Below, piece after piece: positions 42,475 through 50,854 of a stretch of 64,000 nt of DNA. Source of the DNA: Microbacteriaceae bacterium VKM Ac-2854 (GTDB taxonomy: Bacteria; Actinomycetota; Actinomycetes; Actinomycetales; Microbacteriaceae). Every line of letters begins with the position of its first letter. Within the stretch, counting starts at the first letter, position 1. Below the pieces are notes generated by a model. That model made no database searches. It saw nothing but the letters and a program-made list of their open reading frames with translations, and was not told the origin of the DNA. The position numbers and the translations under genes were made by a program. Where the stretch lies: NCBI GenBank assembly GCA_013205085.1, contig JABMLH010000010.1, forward strand, positions 58,510-122,509, in the 5' to 3' direction.

Positions 42475-43128
42475 CTAGACGCTCGTGGGCACCCAGTCGC
42501 CGGTCGCCAGGTACTGCACCTTCTTGGCGATCGACACCGCGTGGTCGCCGAAGCGCTCGTGGTAGCGGGAGGCGAGGGTCGCGTCGACCGTGTCGGCCGC
42601 CTGGCCCTTCCACGCCTCGCTCAGCACCTTGTCGAACACGCTGACGTGCAGCTCATCGATCTTGTCGTCCTCGTCGCGGATCTCCTCGGCGATCGCCGGG
42701 TCCTGCGTGCGCAGCAGCTCGGTGAGCTTCTGCGCGACGAGCACGTCGAGGCGGCCCATCTCGACGAAGGTCGGCCGCAGGGCCTTGGGTACGACCTTGT
42801 CCGGGAAGCGGTAGCGCGAGAGCTGCGCGATGTGCTCGGCGATGTCACCCATCCGCTCCAGCGACGCGCTGATCCGCAGAGCGGACACCACGATCCGCAG
42901 GTCGCGGGCGACCGGGTTCTGGCGGGCGAGGATGTCGATCGCCAGCTCGTCGAGGTTGATCGCGAGCTCGTCGATCCGAGCATCGTTCGCGATCACTTCT
43001 TCGGCCAGGCTCACGTCCGAGTGGTTGAACGCACGGGTGGCGTTCTCGATCGCCACCGCGACGAGACCGGAGATCTCGACGAGGCGGTCCTGAACCTCCC
43101 GCAGCTCCTGCTGGAAAACTTCGCGCAT
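42475..43128 (-). CDS. phoU: Phosphate transport system regulatory protein
   Basis: A 217-residue PhoU, made of two three-helix repeats. Conserved segments are MREVFQQELREVQDRLVEI, DARIDELAINLDELAIDILA and the metal-binding repeats RIVVSALRISASLERMGDIAEHIAQL and YHERFGDHAVSIAKKVQYL (E/D-x3-D). It dampens the SenX3-RegX3 response and Pst activity when phosphate is plentiful. ATG 43128 is at the left edge of the divergent region to senX3. Confidence 0.95.
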   Translation of the reverse strand: MREVFQQELREVQDRLVEISGLVAVAIENATRAFNHSDVSLAEEVIANDARIDELAINLDELAIDILARQNPVARDLRIVVSALRISASLERMGDIAEHIAQLSRYRFPDKVVPKALRPTFVEMGRLDVLVAQKLTELLRTQDPAIAEEIRDEDDKIDELHVSVFDKVLSEAWKGQAADTVDATLASRYHERFGDHAVSIAKKVQYLATGDWVPTSV

Positions 43129-43246
43129 CTTCTGTTCCGACCCTCTCTGCGGCACCGGATGACAGGCGGTGCCGATGGCTGCAGCGCGCAACACGCGCGA
43201 CTACGGACCCGGCCGATCACGGCGCAGGCCTGCCCATGGTGCCCAC

Positions 43247-43279
43247 GGCAGGTTAACAAACGGTGCCGGACGCTTGAAC
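43247..43279 (-). promoter_or_regulatory. Candidate PHO box between phoU and senX3
   Basis: Read on the phoU strand, GTTCAAGCGTC, an unrelated 11-mer, then GTTAACCTGCC keeps the 11-base register of the PHO boxes at pstS and ppk. It is weaker than those. It would allow autoregulation by RegX3. Confidence 0.4.
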
Positions 43280-43326
43280 AGTACTCGACCCAGGGGCTTC
43301 GGGTACGGATCACGCCCCGGCATGGC

Positions 43327-43332
43327 TAGCCT
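43327..43332 (+). promoter_or_regulatory. -10 box of senX3 (leaderless type)
   Basis: TAGCCT ends six bases before GTG 43339. Confidence 0.4.
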
Positions 43333-43338
43333 GGGGAC

Positions 43339-44508
43339 GTGGAGTCGGGTTGGTACGTCATCCTGGCGCTCGTGTTGGGTCTCGGCGTCGGAGGCGGTTT
43401 CGCGACCCTGATCGTGCTCTCGCACCGCCAGGGCCAGCGGGCCGTCGCGGTGGCGACCCCGAAGCTGCCGGACGGTATCGACGCCATCGTCGACGCGCTC
43501 GCGGCGGCGGCGTTCGTCACGGATCCCTCGCACAACGTGCTCAAAGCATCCGCTCGGGCGGTGACCCTCGGCCTGGTCTCGCAGGGACACATCACGCACC
43601 CCCGGTTGGCGGAGGTCGTCGATCGGGTGCGCCGCAGCGGCGACGACGTCGAGCAGGACCTCGAACTCAATCTCGGACCCCTGGGCGAGGGCGCGATCAC
43701 GTTGGTCGTGCACGCGACCCGGCTCGGCTCGCGTTTTGTGCTCGTGGTCGCCGAGGACCACACGGAGTCGCGCCGCCTCGACGCTGTGCGCCGGGATTTC
43801 GTCGCGAACATCAGCCACGAACTGAAGACACCGATCGGCGCGGTCGGTCTGCTCGCCGAGGCGCTCGACTCGGCGGCCGACGACCCGGCTCAGGTGCGCC
43901 GTTTCGCGCATCGGCTGACGCAGGAGTCGCACCGCCTCGCGAAGATCACCCGCGAGATCATCGACCTCTCTCGACTGCAGGCCACCGACGTCGTCTCCTC
44001 CGCCTCGCTGCTGAAGGTGGACGACGTGGTCACCGCTGCGCTGGACCAGACCCGGGTGGCCGCCGAGTCGCACGACATCACCCTGGTCAAGGGCGGCACC
44101 AAGAAGGCCTGGGTCGCGGGGGAGGAGAAGATCCTCATCGCCGCGGTGCACAACCTCGTGGCGAACGCGATCGCCTACTCGCCAGAAGGCTCGCGGGTCG
44201 GCATCGGCGTCAAGTCCGTCAACGGCATCGTCGAGATCGCCGTCACGGATCAGGGCGTCGGCATCGCCGAGGAGGATCTGGATCGCGTCTTCGAGCGCTT
44301 CTACCGCGTCGACCAGGCCCGCTCCCGGCACACCGGCGGCACCGGCCTCGGACTCGCCATCGTCAAGCACGCCGTGCAGAACCACGGCGGCGACGTCCGC
44401 GTCTGGTCGCAACCCGGCCGCGGCTCCACCTTCACCATCCGCCTACCCGAAGCCGACCCCGACCAGCCGCTGTTCGCGCTGGCCGCCCCGATAGGAGACA
44501 CCCCGTGA
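43339..44508 (+). CDS. senX3: Phosphate-sensing histidine kinase
   Basis: A 389-residue kinase. One membrane segment at residues 5-27, a PAS-like region (about 45-140) and the HisKA domain with phospho-accepting His in ANISHELKTPIGAV (H160). The HATPase follows, with NLVANAIAYSPEG, DQGVGIAEEDLDRVFERFYR and GGTGLGLAIVKH. It lies divergent from phoU and overlaps regX3 by four bases (GTGA). SenX3 usually has two membrane passes; only one is clear here. GTG 43339 follows a -10 box at six bases. Confidence 0.95.
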   Translation: MESGWYVILALVLGLGVGGGFATLIVLSHRQGQRAVAVATPKLPDGIDAIVDALAAAAFVTDPSHNVLKASARAVTLGLVSQGHITHPRLAEVVDRVRRSGDDVEQDLELNLGPLGEGAITLVVHATRLGSRFVLVVAEDHTESRRLDAVRRDFVANISHELKTPIGAVGLLAEALDSAADDPAQVRRFAHRLTQESHRLAKITREIIDLSRLQATDVVSSASLLKVDDVVTAALDQTRVAAESHDITLVKGGTKKAWVAGEEKILIAAVHNLVANAIAYSPEGSRVGIGVKSVNGIVEIAVTDQGVGIAEEDLDRVFERFYRVDQARSRHTGGTGLGLAIVKHAVQNHGGDVRVWSQPGRGSTFTIRLPEADPDQPLFALAAPIGDTP

Positions 44509-45182
44509 CCAGCATCCTGCTCGTCGAGGACGAAAGCGCGCTCAGCGAACCGTTGAGCTACCTGCTGGAACGCGAAGGCTACGACGTCACCGTCGCGGAG
44601 GACGGAGTCAAGGCCGTCGCCGCGTTCGATGCCGGCGAGTTCGATCTCGTCCTGCTGGACCTGATGCTGCCGGGGATGCCCGGCACCGAGGTCTGTCGGG
44701 AGCTGCGCACGCGCTCCGCCGTGCCGATCATCATGGTCACCGCGAAGGACTCCGAGGTCGACATCGTGGTGGGCCTGGAGCTCGGCGCCGACGACTACGT
44801 GACCAAGCCGTACTCGACTCGGGAACTCCTGGCCCGCATCCGCGCCGTGATGCGGCGCCGGATCGAGGAGCCCACCGAGGAGCGGATCGTCTCGGCGGGT
44901 CCGGTCAAGATGGACATCGAGCGGCACACCGTCGAGGTGAACGGCGTCGAGACGCCGATGCCGCTGAAGGAGTTCGAGCTGCTGGAGATGCTGCTGCGCA
45001 ACGCCGGGCGCGTGCTCACCCGGGGCCAGCTGATCGACCGGGTGTGGGGCAGCGACTACTTCGGCGATACCAAGACGCTCGACGTTCACGTGAAGCGGAT
45101 CCGCTCGAAGATCGAACGCTCGCCGGGAGACCCGAAGCTGCTGGTCACCGTACGCGGGCTCGGCTACCGCTTCGACGCGTAG
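44505..45182 (+). CDS. regX3: Phosphate response regulator
   Basis: A 225-residue OmpR-family regulator. The receiver carries the acidic pair in LLVEDESAL, the phospho-accepting D52 in LVLLDLMLPG and the Lys in DYVTKPYSTRELLARI. The winged helix (about 130-223) contains MPLKEFELLEMLLRNAGRVLT, YFGDTKTLDVHVKRIRSKIE and VRGLGYRFD. It should bind the PHO boxes at pstS and ppk in this window. GTG 44505 overlaps the senX3 TGA and has AGGAG nine bases before it. Confidence 0.95.
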   Translation: MTSILLVEDESALSEPLSYLLEREGYDVTVAEDGVKAVAAFDAGEFDLVLLDLMLPGMPGTEVCRELRTRSAVPIIMVTAKDSEVDIVVGLELGADDYVTKPYSTRELLARIRAVMRRRIEEPTEERIVSAGPVKMDIERHTVEVNGVETPMPLKEFELLEMLLRNAGRVLTRGQLIDRVWGSDYFGDTKTLDVHVKRIRSKIERSPGDPKLLVTVRGLGYRFDA

Positions 45183-45193
45183 CGGACGTGCCC

Positions 45194-45255
45194 AACTTCG
45201 GCTGAGACTCCCCGTCAGATCTGATCAGCGCTGAGGCGCACTCTCAGCCGAAGTT
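45194..45255 (+). terminator. Hairpin after regX3
   Basis: 14-bp perfect arms AACTTCGGCTGAGA (45194-45207) and complement (45242-45255) around a structured 34-base loop. Confidence 0.75.
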
Positions 45256-45308
45256 CTGTCCGCCCGTCGGCGACGCTGCTGCTGCCGCGCCCCCACCTGC
45301 GGGAATGG

Positions 45309-45346
45309 CGAAGGGCCGGATCACCTCGCGGTGATCCGGCCCTTCG
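45309..45346. terminator. Bidirectional terminator
   Basis: 17-bp perfect arms CGAAGGGCCGGATCACC and complement around TCGC, between the convergent regX3 and lipoprotein genes. Confidence 0.85.
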
Positions 45347-45362
45347 CGCGCGAAAGCGGCTG

Positions 45363-45908
45363 CTAGCCCTCGGTGTCGAGCGTTGCGGCCGGCGTCGGGA
45401 TCGCGGTCGGCGCGATGGCCGGCAGCGTCGACGTGGGCGTCTCGGTCGGCGCGAGGGTGGAGTAGGACTCCATGTCGGAGGTCAGTACGGGCACGAGCGC
45501 CTCGGCCTGCTCCTCGGAGCCGTAGCTGAAGTACGTCGTGATCAGCGAACCAGCGACGGTGCCGAGGTCTTCGAGCTGGACGACCTGGTCGCCGTGCTCG
45601 CCGACCACGGTGGTGCCGGGCTCGGCCGTGATCGTGGCGGAGCCGAGGCCGCCGGCGGTCTCGTACTGCACGTCCAGGTCGATGTCCTCGGTGCCCGAGT
45701 TCACAACGGTGACGACCAGGTTGCCGAGCTCGCCGTCGTCGGAGATGATCATCGCGTTGCGCACGGCGATGTCGCCGACGTTCGCGCTGACTCCGTCGCT
45801 GGGGTCGTAGTGGTACGTCGTCGCCTGCGGGGCGATGAGGTTGCAGCCGGCGGTACCCATGGCGACGCCGACAGCGAGAACGATGGATGCCGCGATACGC
45901 GCCTTCAC
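45363..45908 (-). CDS. Lipoprotein, LpqE positional counterpart
   Basis: A 181-residue lipoprotein: KARIAASIVLAVGVAMGTAGC gives a signal peptide with lipidation at about residue 21. The mature part is a beta-rich domain (AVRNAMIISDDGELGNLVVTVVNSG) like the copper-chaperone/LpqE-type fold, followed by a Thr/Pro/Ala tail. The start is GTG 45908 with GGAGGATCCT before it. It is divergent from carD, which is where mycobacteria have lpqE; the match is by position and general features. Confidence 0.75.
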   Translation of the reverse strand: MKARIAASIVLAVGVAMGTAGCNLIAPQATTYHYDPSDGVSANVGDIAVRNAMIISDDGELGNLVVTVVNSGTEDIDLDVQYETAGGLGSATITAEPGTTVVGEHGDQVVQLEDLGTVAGSLITTYFSYGSEEQAEALVPVLTSDMESYSTLAPTETPTSTLPAIAPTAIPTPAATLDTEG

Positions 45909-46040
45909 AGGATCCTCCAGATCGTCGGCCGCGCTCGCCCTGCTATGGGGCGGGTCCGAATGCACGAGCCGGTTCCACTACAGCGTAGCGGCGCGGCGCG
46001 GTCGTGGCGGGTTAGGGCAGCCTAATAAAACGTCGCACAT

Positions 46041-46048
46041 GATAATCT
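46041..46048 (+). promoter_or_regulatory. -10 region of the carD operon
   Basis: GATAATCT, about 26 bases before ATG 46074, with AAAGGACG as ribosome site. A shared intergenic region with the divergent lipoprotein. Confidence 0.5.
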
Positions 46049-46073
46049 TGATCGGCTGAAAGGACGTCCGCTT

Positions 46074-46556
46074 ATGCAGTTCGAAGTCGGTGAGACCGTC
46101 GTTTATCCGCACCACGGTGCGGCCACCATCTCCGAGATCAAGACCCGGGTCATCAAGGGTCAGGAGAAGACCTATCTCAAGCTCCGGGTCACGCAGGGCG
46201 ACCTCGTGATCGAGGTCCCCGCCGAGAACGTCGACCTGGTCGGCGTCCGCGACGTCATCGGCAAGGACGGCCTCGACCGGGTGTTCGACGTCTTGCGCGC
46301 CCCGGTGATCGAGGAGCCGACGAACTGGTCCCGGCGCTACAAGGCCAACCTCGAGAAGCTCGCCTCCGGCGACGTCATCAAGGTGTCGGAGGTCGTGCGC
46401 GATCTGTGGCGTCGCGATCAGGACCGCGGGCTCTCCGCCGGGGAGAAGCGGATGCTCGCGAAGGCCCGCCAGGTGCTGGTCTCCGAACTCGCCCTCGCCG
46501 AGAAGACCGACGAGGAGAGCGCCGCCACCGTGCTCGACGAGGTACTCGCATCCTGA
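46074..46556 (+). CDS. carD: RNA polymerase-binding transcription factor CarD
   Basis: A 160-residue essential actinobacterial regulator that stabilises the open complex. The N-terminal RNAP-interaction domain opens [19 protein letters not shown]; the C-terminal helical DNA-binding domain has [42 protein letters not shown] and the conserved Trp in the first segment. Length is normal. It heads a run carD-ispDF-cysS-rlmB with gaps of 2 bases, 75 bases and an overlap. Confidence 0.97.
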   Translation: MQFEVGETVVYPHHGAATISEIKTRVIKGQEKTYLKLRVTQGDLVIEVPAENVDLVGVRDVIGKDGLDRVFDVLRAPVIEEPTNWSRRYKANLEKLASGDVIKVSEVVRDLWRRDQDRGLSAGEKRMLAKARQVLVSELALAEKTDEESAATVLDEVLAS

Positions 46557-46558
46557 TC

Positions 46559-47719
46559 GTGCCGCGCGTCGGTGTCGTAGTGGTGGCGGCCGGCAGCGGC
46601 AGCCGACTCGGGCGCGAGCGCCCCAAGGCCTACGTCGACCTCGCCGGGCGCAGCATCCTCGAACGATCGCTGCGCGGGGTGCTCGGGATGAGCGAGGCCG
46701 CCCACGTCGTGGTGGTCGCGCCCGCCGAGCTGGTCGCCGAGACCGAGCGGATGGCCGCGGCCGTCGCCGGTGCGGCGCACGAACACGTCACCGTCGTCGC
46801 GGGCGGATCGACGCGGCAGGCCTCCGTGGCGAACGGCCTCGCCGCTCTCGGATCGGCCGTGCAGATCGTGCTCGTGCATGACGCGGCGCGCGCGCTGACC
46901 CCCTCCGCACTGTTCGATCGGGTGATCGCCGAAGTCGACCGCTCCGGCGGGGGAGTCATCCCGGGGCTGCCCGTCGTCGACACGATCAAGCGCGTCGATG
47001 CCGGGTCCCGCATCCTCGACACCGTCGATCGCGCCACGCTCTCGGCCGTGCAGACGCCGCAGGGATTCCCGCGCGCGCTGCTCGCGGCCGCCTACGCCGA
47101 GGCGGATGCCGACTTCACCGACGACGCGGCGCTGCTCGCCTCGCGCGGTACCGCCTCCGTCGTGGTGCCCGGCGACACCCTGGCGTTCAAGATCACTACC
47201 GAATGGGATCTCGGCCGGGCCGAGCAACTGCTGGCCGGGCCGACGTCGTCCATACGCGTCGGCATCGGCACCGACGTGCACGGCTTCGATGCCGTCTCGC
47301 CGCTCTGGCTCGCCGGGCTGTATTGGCCGGGCGAGGTCGGTCTCTCGGGGCACAGCGACGGTGACCCGGTGGCGCACGCGATCTGCGACGCTCTGCTCTC
47401 CGCCGCCGGGCTCGGCGACATCGGCGCGACGTTCGGCACGGCGGATCCGCGTTTCGCGGATGCCCACGGGGAGGTGTTCCTGACGGCCACGCGCGAGTTG
47501 GTCGAGCGTGCCGGCCTGCGCATCGCCAACGTCTCGGTGCAACTGATCGGCAACCGTCCGAAGTTCGCGCCGCGCCGGAGCGAGGCGGAGTCGGTGCTCA
47601 GCACCGTCCTGGGCGCCCCCGTCAGCGTCGCAGCCACCACCTCCGACGGCCTCGGCTTCACCGGCCGCGGCGAGGGCGTCGCGGCGATCGCGACCGCCCT
47701 CGTGGTCGCCGCCTCGTAG
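46559..47719 (+). CDS. ispDF: Bifunctional IspD/IspF (MEP-pathway cytidylyltransferase and cyclase)
   Basis: A 386-residue fusion that catalyses steps three and five of the non-mevalonate isoprenoid pathway. Residues about 1-228 are IspD ([44 protein letters not shown]). Residues about 232-386 are IspF ([17 protein letters not shown] with the zinc-binding D-x-[34 protein letters not shown]). In many actinobacteria the two genes are separate neighbours; here the stop and gap are lost. GTG 46559 lies two bases after carD. Confidence 0.95.
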   Translation: MPRVGVVVVAAGSGSRLGRERPKAYVDLAGRSILERSLRGVLGMSEAAHVVVVAPAELVAETERMAAAVAGAAHEHVTVVAGGSTRQASVANGLAALGSAVQIVLVHDAARALTPSALFDRVIAEVDRSGGGVIPGLPVVDTIKRVDAGSRILDTVDRATLSAVQTPQGFPRALLAAAYAEADADFTDDAALLASRGTASVVVPGDTLAFKITTEWDLGRAEQLLAGPTSSIRVGIGTDVHGFDAVSPLWLAGLYWPGEVGLSGHSDGDPVAHAICDALLSAAGLGDIGATFGTADPRFADAHGEVFLTATRELVERAGLRIANVSVQLIGNRPKFAPRRSEAESVLSTVLGAPVSVAATTSDGLGFTGRGEGVAAIATALVVAAS

Positions 47720-47781
47720 CGATCGGCCGCACCGCCGGGCGTCGCCCCACGGATCCGCGTCATCCCGCAGGCGCCGCCCGG

Positions 47782-47787
47782 TAAACT
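47782..47787 (+). promoter_or_regulatory. -10 box of cysS (leaderless type)
   Basis: TAAACT ends seven bases before GTG 47795, so cysS-rlmB probably has its own promoter. Confidence 0.5.
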
Positions 47788-47794
47788 CGGGCCC

Positions 47795-49231
47795 GTGACT
47801 CTGCGACTCCACGACTCGAAGGCCCAGGCCCTCGTCGACTTCGTCCCCCTGCGCGCGGGAGCCGTCGGCCTGTACGTCTGCGGACCCACCGTGCAGTCCG
47901 CACCGCACATCGGACACCTCCGCTCCGCCCTGGTCTACGACCAGCTGCGCCGTTGGCTGAGCTACCGCGGCTACGACGTCACCCTGGTGCGCAACGTCAC
48001 CGACATCGACGACAAGATCCTGGTGAACGCCGCGGAGGCGATAGCCGCCGGCGGCACCGAGCAGTGGTGGGCGCTGGCGTACCGCGTCGAGCTGCTGTTC
48101 ACCGCGGCCTACAACGCCCTGGGCATCCTGCCGCCCACCTACGAGCCGCGCGCCACCGCCAGCATCACCGAGATGATCGACCTCGTCGAGCATCTGATCG
48201 AGCAGGGCCACGCGTACGCCGCGCCCGACGGCTCCGGCGACGTCTACTTCGACGCCCGCTCCTGGCCCGCGTACGGCGAGCTGACGCATCAGAAACTCGA
48301 CGCGATGGAGGCGGCGACGGATGCGGACCCGCGCGGCAAGCGCGACCCGCACGACTTCGCGCTCTGGAAGGGTTACAAGCCCGGCGAGCCCGAGTCCGCC
48401 TCCTGGGCCTCGCCCTGGGGTCGCGGCCGACCCGGCTGGCACATCGAGTGCTCCGCGATGTCGACCAAGTACCTCGGCACTCAGTTCGACATCCACGGTG
48501 GCGGCCTGGACCTGCGCTTCCCGCACCACGAGAACGAGCTCGCGCAATCGAGCGCGGCGGGCTACGGCTTCGCGACGTATTGGCTGCACAACGGGCTCGT
48601 CTCGGTCACCGGCCAGAAGATGAGCAAGTCGCTGGGCAACTCGGTCTTCGCGACGGACCTGCTCGATGCCGCACGCCCGCTCGTTGTGCGTTACTACCTC
48701 GGCGCCGCGCACTACCGCTCGACGCTGGAGTTCCACGACGGAGCCCTGGAGGAGGCCGAGGCCGCCCTGGAGCGGATCGAGGGCTTCCTCGACCGCTCCC
48801 GCCGCCGGATCGCCGGCACCCGCTTCGCCGAGGTCGGTGTCGAATCGGTGCCGGACGAGTTCGCCGAGGCGATGGACGACGACCTCTCCATCCCGCAGGC
48901 GCTCGGCGTGCTGCACGAGACCGTGCGAGCGGGCAACGCGGCCCTCGACGCCGAGGACCTCGACACCGTCGCCACCCTGCGAGCGCAGGTGCTCGCCATG
49001 ACCTCTCTGCTCGGCATCAATCCGGAGGCGCCCGAGTGGGCGCGCTCCGACGACGAGCCCGTGTTCCGGGCACTCTCCGTTCTGGTCGATCGCCTGGTCG
49101 CCGAACGGTCCACGGCGCGCGACAAGCGCGACTGGGCGGCCGCAGACCGCATCCGAACCGATCTCGCCGCGGCGGGGATCACGATCGAAGACACCCAGAC
49201 GGGTGCACATTGGAGTCTTGATGGCGAGTAA
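47795..49231 (+). CDS. cysS: Cysteinyl-tRNA synthetase
   Basis: Class I aminoacyl-tRNA synthetase of 478 residues charging tRNA-Cys. It has [23 protein letters not shown] with the HIGH signature, [11 protein letters not shown], the zinc-site region [26 protein letters not shown] and the KMSKS loop ([14 protein letters not shown]). The family's anticodon-binding C-terminus ends in [22 protein letters not shown] mycothiol-ligase MshC paralogue lacks features seen here, so CysS is preferred. It overlaps rlmB by 11 bases. Confidence 0.96.
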   Translation: MTLRLHDSKAQALVDFVPLRAGAVGLYVCGPTVQSAPHIGHLRSALVYDQLRRWLSYRGYDVTLVRNVTDIDDKILVNAAEAIAAGGTEQWWALAYRVELLFTAAYNALGILPPTYEPRATASITEMIDLVEHLIEQGHAYAAPDGSGDVYFDARSWPAYGELTHQKLDAMEAATDADPRGKRDPHDFALWKGYKPGEPESASWASPWGRGRPGWHIECSAMSTKYLGTQFDIHGGGLDLRFPHHENELAQSSAAGYGFATYWLHNGLVSVTGQKMSKSLGNSVFATDLLDAARPLVVRYYLGAAHYRSTLEFHDGALEEAEAALERIEGFLDRSRRRIAGTRFAEVGVESVPDEFAEAMDDDLSIPQALGVLHETVRAGNAALDAEDLDTVATLRAQVLAMTSLLGINPEAPEWARSDDEPVFRALSVLVDRLVAERSTARDKRDWAAADRIRTDLAAAGITIEDTQTGAHWSLDGE

Positions 49232-50243
49232 GCCCCGATCCGGCGCGGTCCGGAAGAAGAGCAAGGGCAAGGTCGTCGGTTCCGGTGGCCAGGGCCGCCA
49301 GGCCTTGGAGGGCAAGAAGCCCACCCCGAAGGCGGAGGACCGTCCGTACCACCCCGCCGGCAAGGCGAAGCTCGCGCGCGAGCGTTTCGCGGCCGCCGGT
49401 GGCAAGGGCCGCCCGGGCGGCGCGAAGACGCCGGGCGCCGGCCGTGCCGACCCCGGTCAGCAGCGCGGACCGCGCAAGGCGAAGTCCGCTGAAGAGTTCG
49501 AGATGGTGACCGGCCGCAACTCCGTGGTCGAGGCGCTGCGGGCGAAGATCCCGGCGACGACGCTCTACGTCGCGGCGCGGATCGAGATGGATGAGCGGGT
49601 CAAGGAGGCGCTGCAGCTCGCCACCAAGTACGGCATCCCGGTGCTGGAGATCATGCGCCCCGAGTTGGATCGTCTCTCGGGTCACGACGCGGTGCATCAG
49701 GGACTCGCGCTCAAGGTGCCGCAGTACGAGTACGCGCACCCGAACGACCTCCTGGAGAAGAGCGTGTCGCGCGGGCTGACTCCGCTGTTCGTCGCGCTCG
49801 ATGGCATCACGGACCCGCGCAACCTCGGCGCGATCATCCGCTCCGTCGCCGCGTTCGGCGGTCAGGGCGTCATCGTGCCGCAGCGTCGCTCCGTCGGCGT
49901 GAACTCGGCCGCGTGGAAGACCTCGGCCGGCGCCGCGGCGCGCGTGCCGGTGGCGATGGCGGCGAACCTGACGCAGATGATCAAGGACTACAAGCGCCAG
50001 GGTGTCTTCGTGCTGGGCCTGGACGGCGGCGGCGACGTGATGCTGCCCGGGCTCGAACTCGCCGATCGCCCGCTGCTGATCCTGGTCGGCAGCGAGGGCA
50101 AGGGCCTGTCGCGCCTGGTCACCGAGCAGTGCGACGCGATCGTCTCCATCCCGATCAACGCCGCGACGGAATCGCTCAACGCGGGCATCGCGGCGAGCGT
50201 CGCGCTGTACGAGATCTCGAAGCTCCGCGCCGAGCGCGAGTAG
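49221..50243 (+). CDS. rlmB: 23S rRNA 2'-O-methyltransferase RlmB (SpoU family)
   Basis: A 340-residue TrmH/SpoU-type RNA methyltransferase. The N-terminal 95 residues are a Lys/Gly/Ala-rich disordered tail typical of actinobacterial members. The substrate-binding domain follows ([21 protein letters not shown]), then the SPOUT knot with [35 protein letters not shown] and [25 protein letters not shown] 49221 lies within the end of cysS with GGAGT before it. Methylates G2251-equivalent of 23S rRNA in E. coli; the position here is inferred. Confidence 0.92.
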   Translation: MASKPRSGAVRKKSKGKVVGSGGQGRQALEGKKPTPKAEDRPYHPAGKAKLARERFAAAGGKGRPGGAKTPGAGRADPGQQRGPRKAKSAEEFEMVTGRNSVVEALRAKIPATTLYVAARIEMDERVKEALQLATKYGIPVLEIMRPELDRLSGHDAVHQGLALKVPQYEYAHPNDLLEKSVSRGLTPLFVALDGITDPRNLGAIIRSVAAFGGQGVIVPQRRSVGVNSAAWKTSAGAAARVPVAMAANLTQMIKDYKRQGVFVLGLDGGGDVMLPGLELADRPLLILVGSEGKGLSRLVTEQCDAIVSIPINAATESLNAGIAASVALYEISKLRAERE

Positions 50244-50255
50244 CCGCTTTGCCCC

Positions 50256-50306
50256 AGGGGGTTGTCACTTTGTCCCACGTTTCGTGAGACGGAGTGACAA
50301 CCCCCT
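50256..50306. repeat. GTTGTCAC palindrome, copy 5
   Basis: 14-bp arms AGGGGGTTGTCACT (50256-50269) and complement (50293-50306) with imperfect inner pairing and a CACG/CGTG tip. It follows rlmB. Confidence 0.85.
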
Positions 50307-50392
50307 TCGTGTGTGCGCCGTCGTCAGGAGGGCTGGCGTTTCTTTGATACGGGCATTCGGCTGGGGCGTGCACTCGGCTGAGGGGTGAACCC

Positions 50393-50420
50393 GCAACACG
50401 GCGGCTTCGCCGCGTGTTGC
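50393..50420. repeat. GCAACACG hairpin
   Basis: GCAACACGGCGGC-TTC-GCCGCGTGTTGC with one bulged G, directly before copy 6 of the GTTGTCAC family. Confidence 0.65.
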
Positions 50421-50427
50421 CTGTTCC

Positions 50428-50495
50428 CTGTCGCAGGGTTGTCACCCGCTCCCACTCGCTGGCGCTCGTGGGACCGGCTGACAACCCTGCGACAG
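50428..50495. repeat. GTTGTCA palindrome, copy 6
   Basis: 17-bp perfect arms CTGTCGCAGGGTTGTCA (50428-50444) and complement (50479-50495), with an inner CCCAC/GTGGG hairpin. Confidence 0.85.
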
Positions 50496-50553
50496 TGCTC
50501 GCGCAGAGGTCGGCGTACGTCGGAGGTGGGGCGAGGGGACCGCGCATAGGCGC

Positions 50554-50719
50554 GCGAGCAGAAGGATCCCGTCTCGGGGACGTGAGCGCAGGGATCTCGT
50601 CTCGGGCGCGCAAGCAGAAGGATCCTGTCTCGGGGACGTGAGCACAGAAAACCTGTCTCGGGACGTGAGCACAGGGATCCCGTCTCGGGACGTGAGCAGA
50701 GGGATCCCGTCTCGGGAAG
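50554..50719. repeat. 28-bp tandem repeat array, six copies
   Basis: Contiguous units of 27-28 bases (50554-50581, 50582-50609, 50610-50637, 50638-50664, 50665-50691, 50692-50719) with consensus near GTGAGCACAGGGATCCCGTC and ending TCGGGAC; a truncated seventh starts at 50720. There are no spacers. The short frames through it are by-products of the repeat. Confidence 0.9.
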
Positions 50720-50745
50720 GTGACCGTCTCCGTGTAAGCGCTATC

Positions 50746-50773
50746 CGGAAAAACGCGTTGCAGCGTTTTTCCG
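50746..50773. terminator. Terminator with A/T tracts
   Basis: 11-bp perfect arms CGGAAAAACGC/GCGTTTTTCCG around GTTGCA. It lies downstream of the DUF4032 gene on the minus strand and ends the 28-bp array on the other side. Confidence 0.75.
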
Positions 50774-50854
50774 TGCGCGGTCGCAACCGGCTCTGCGAGA
50801 CCGACACCGTCGGTAGGCCGACTGCCGGCGATCGACGAGGAACGAGGAGAGAGC

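Noticed and set aside
46418..49405. A 995-codon open frame on the minus strand across ispDF, cysS and the start of rlmB
   Set aside because: It is the antisense shadow of three well-supported genes, an effect of high GC; its translation is Arg/Gly/Ala-rich with no domain.
50554..50719. CRISPR-like reading of the 28-bp array
   Set aside because: Units are directly adjacent with no spacers and no cas genes occur in the window.
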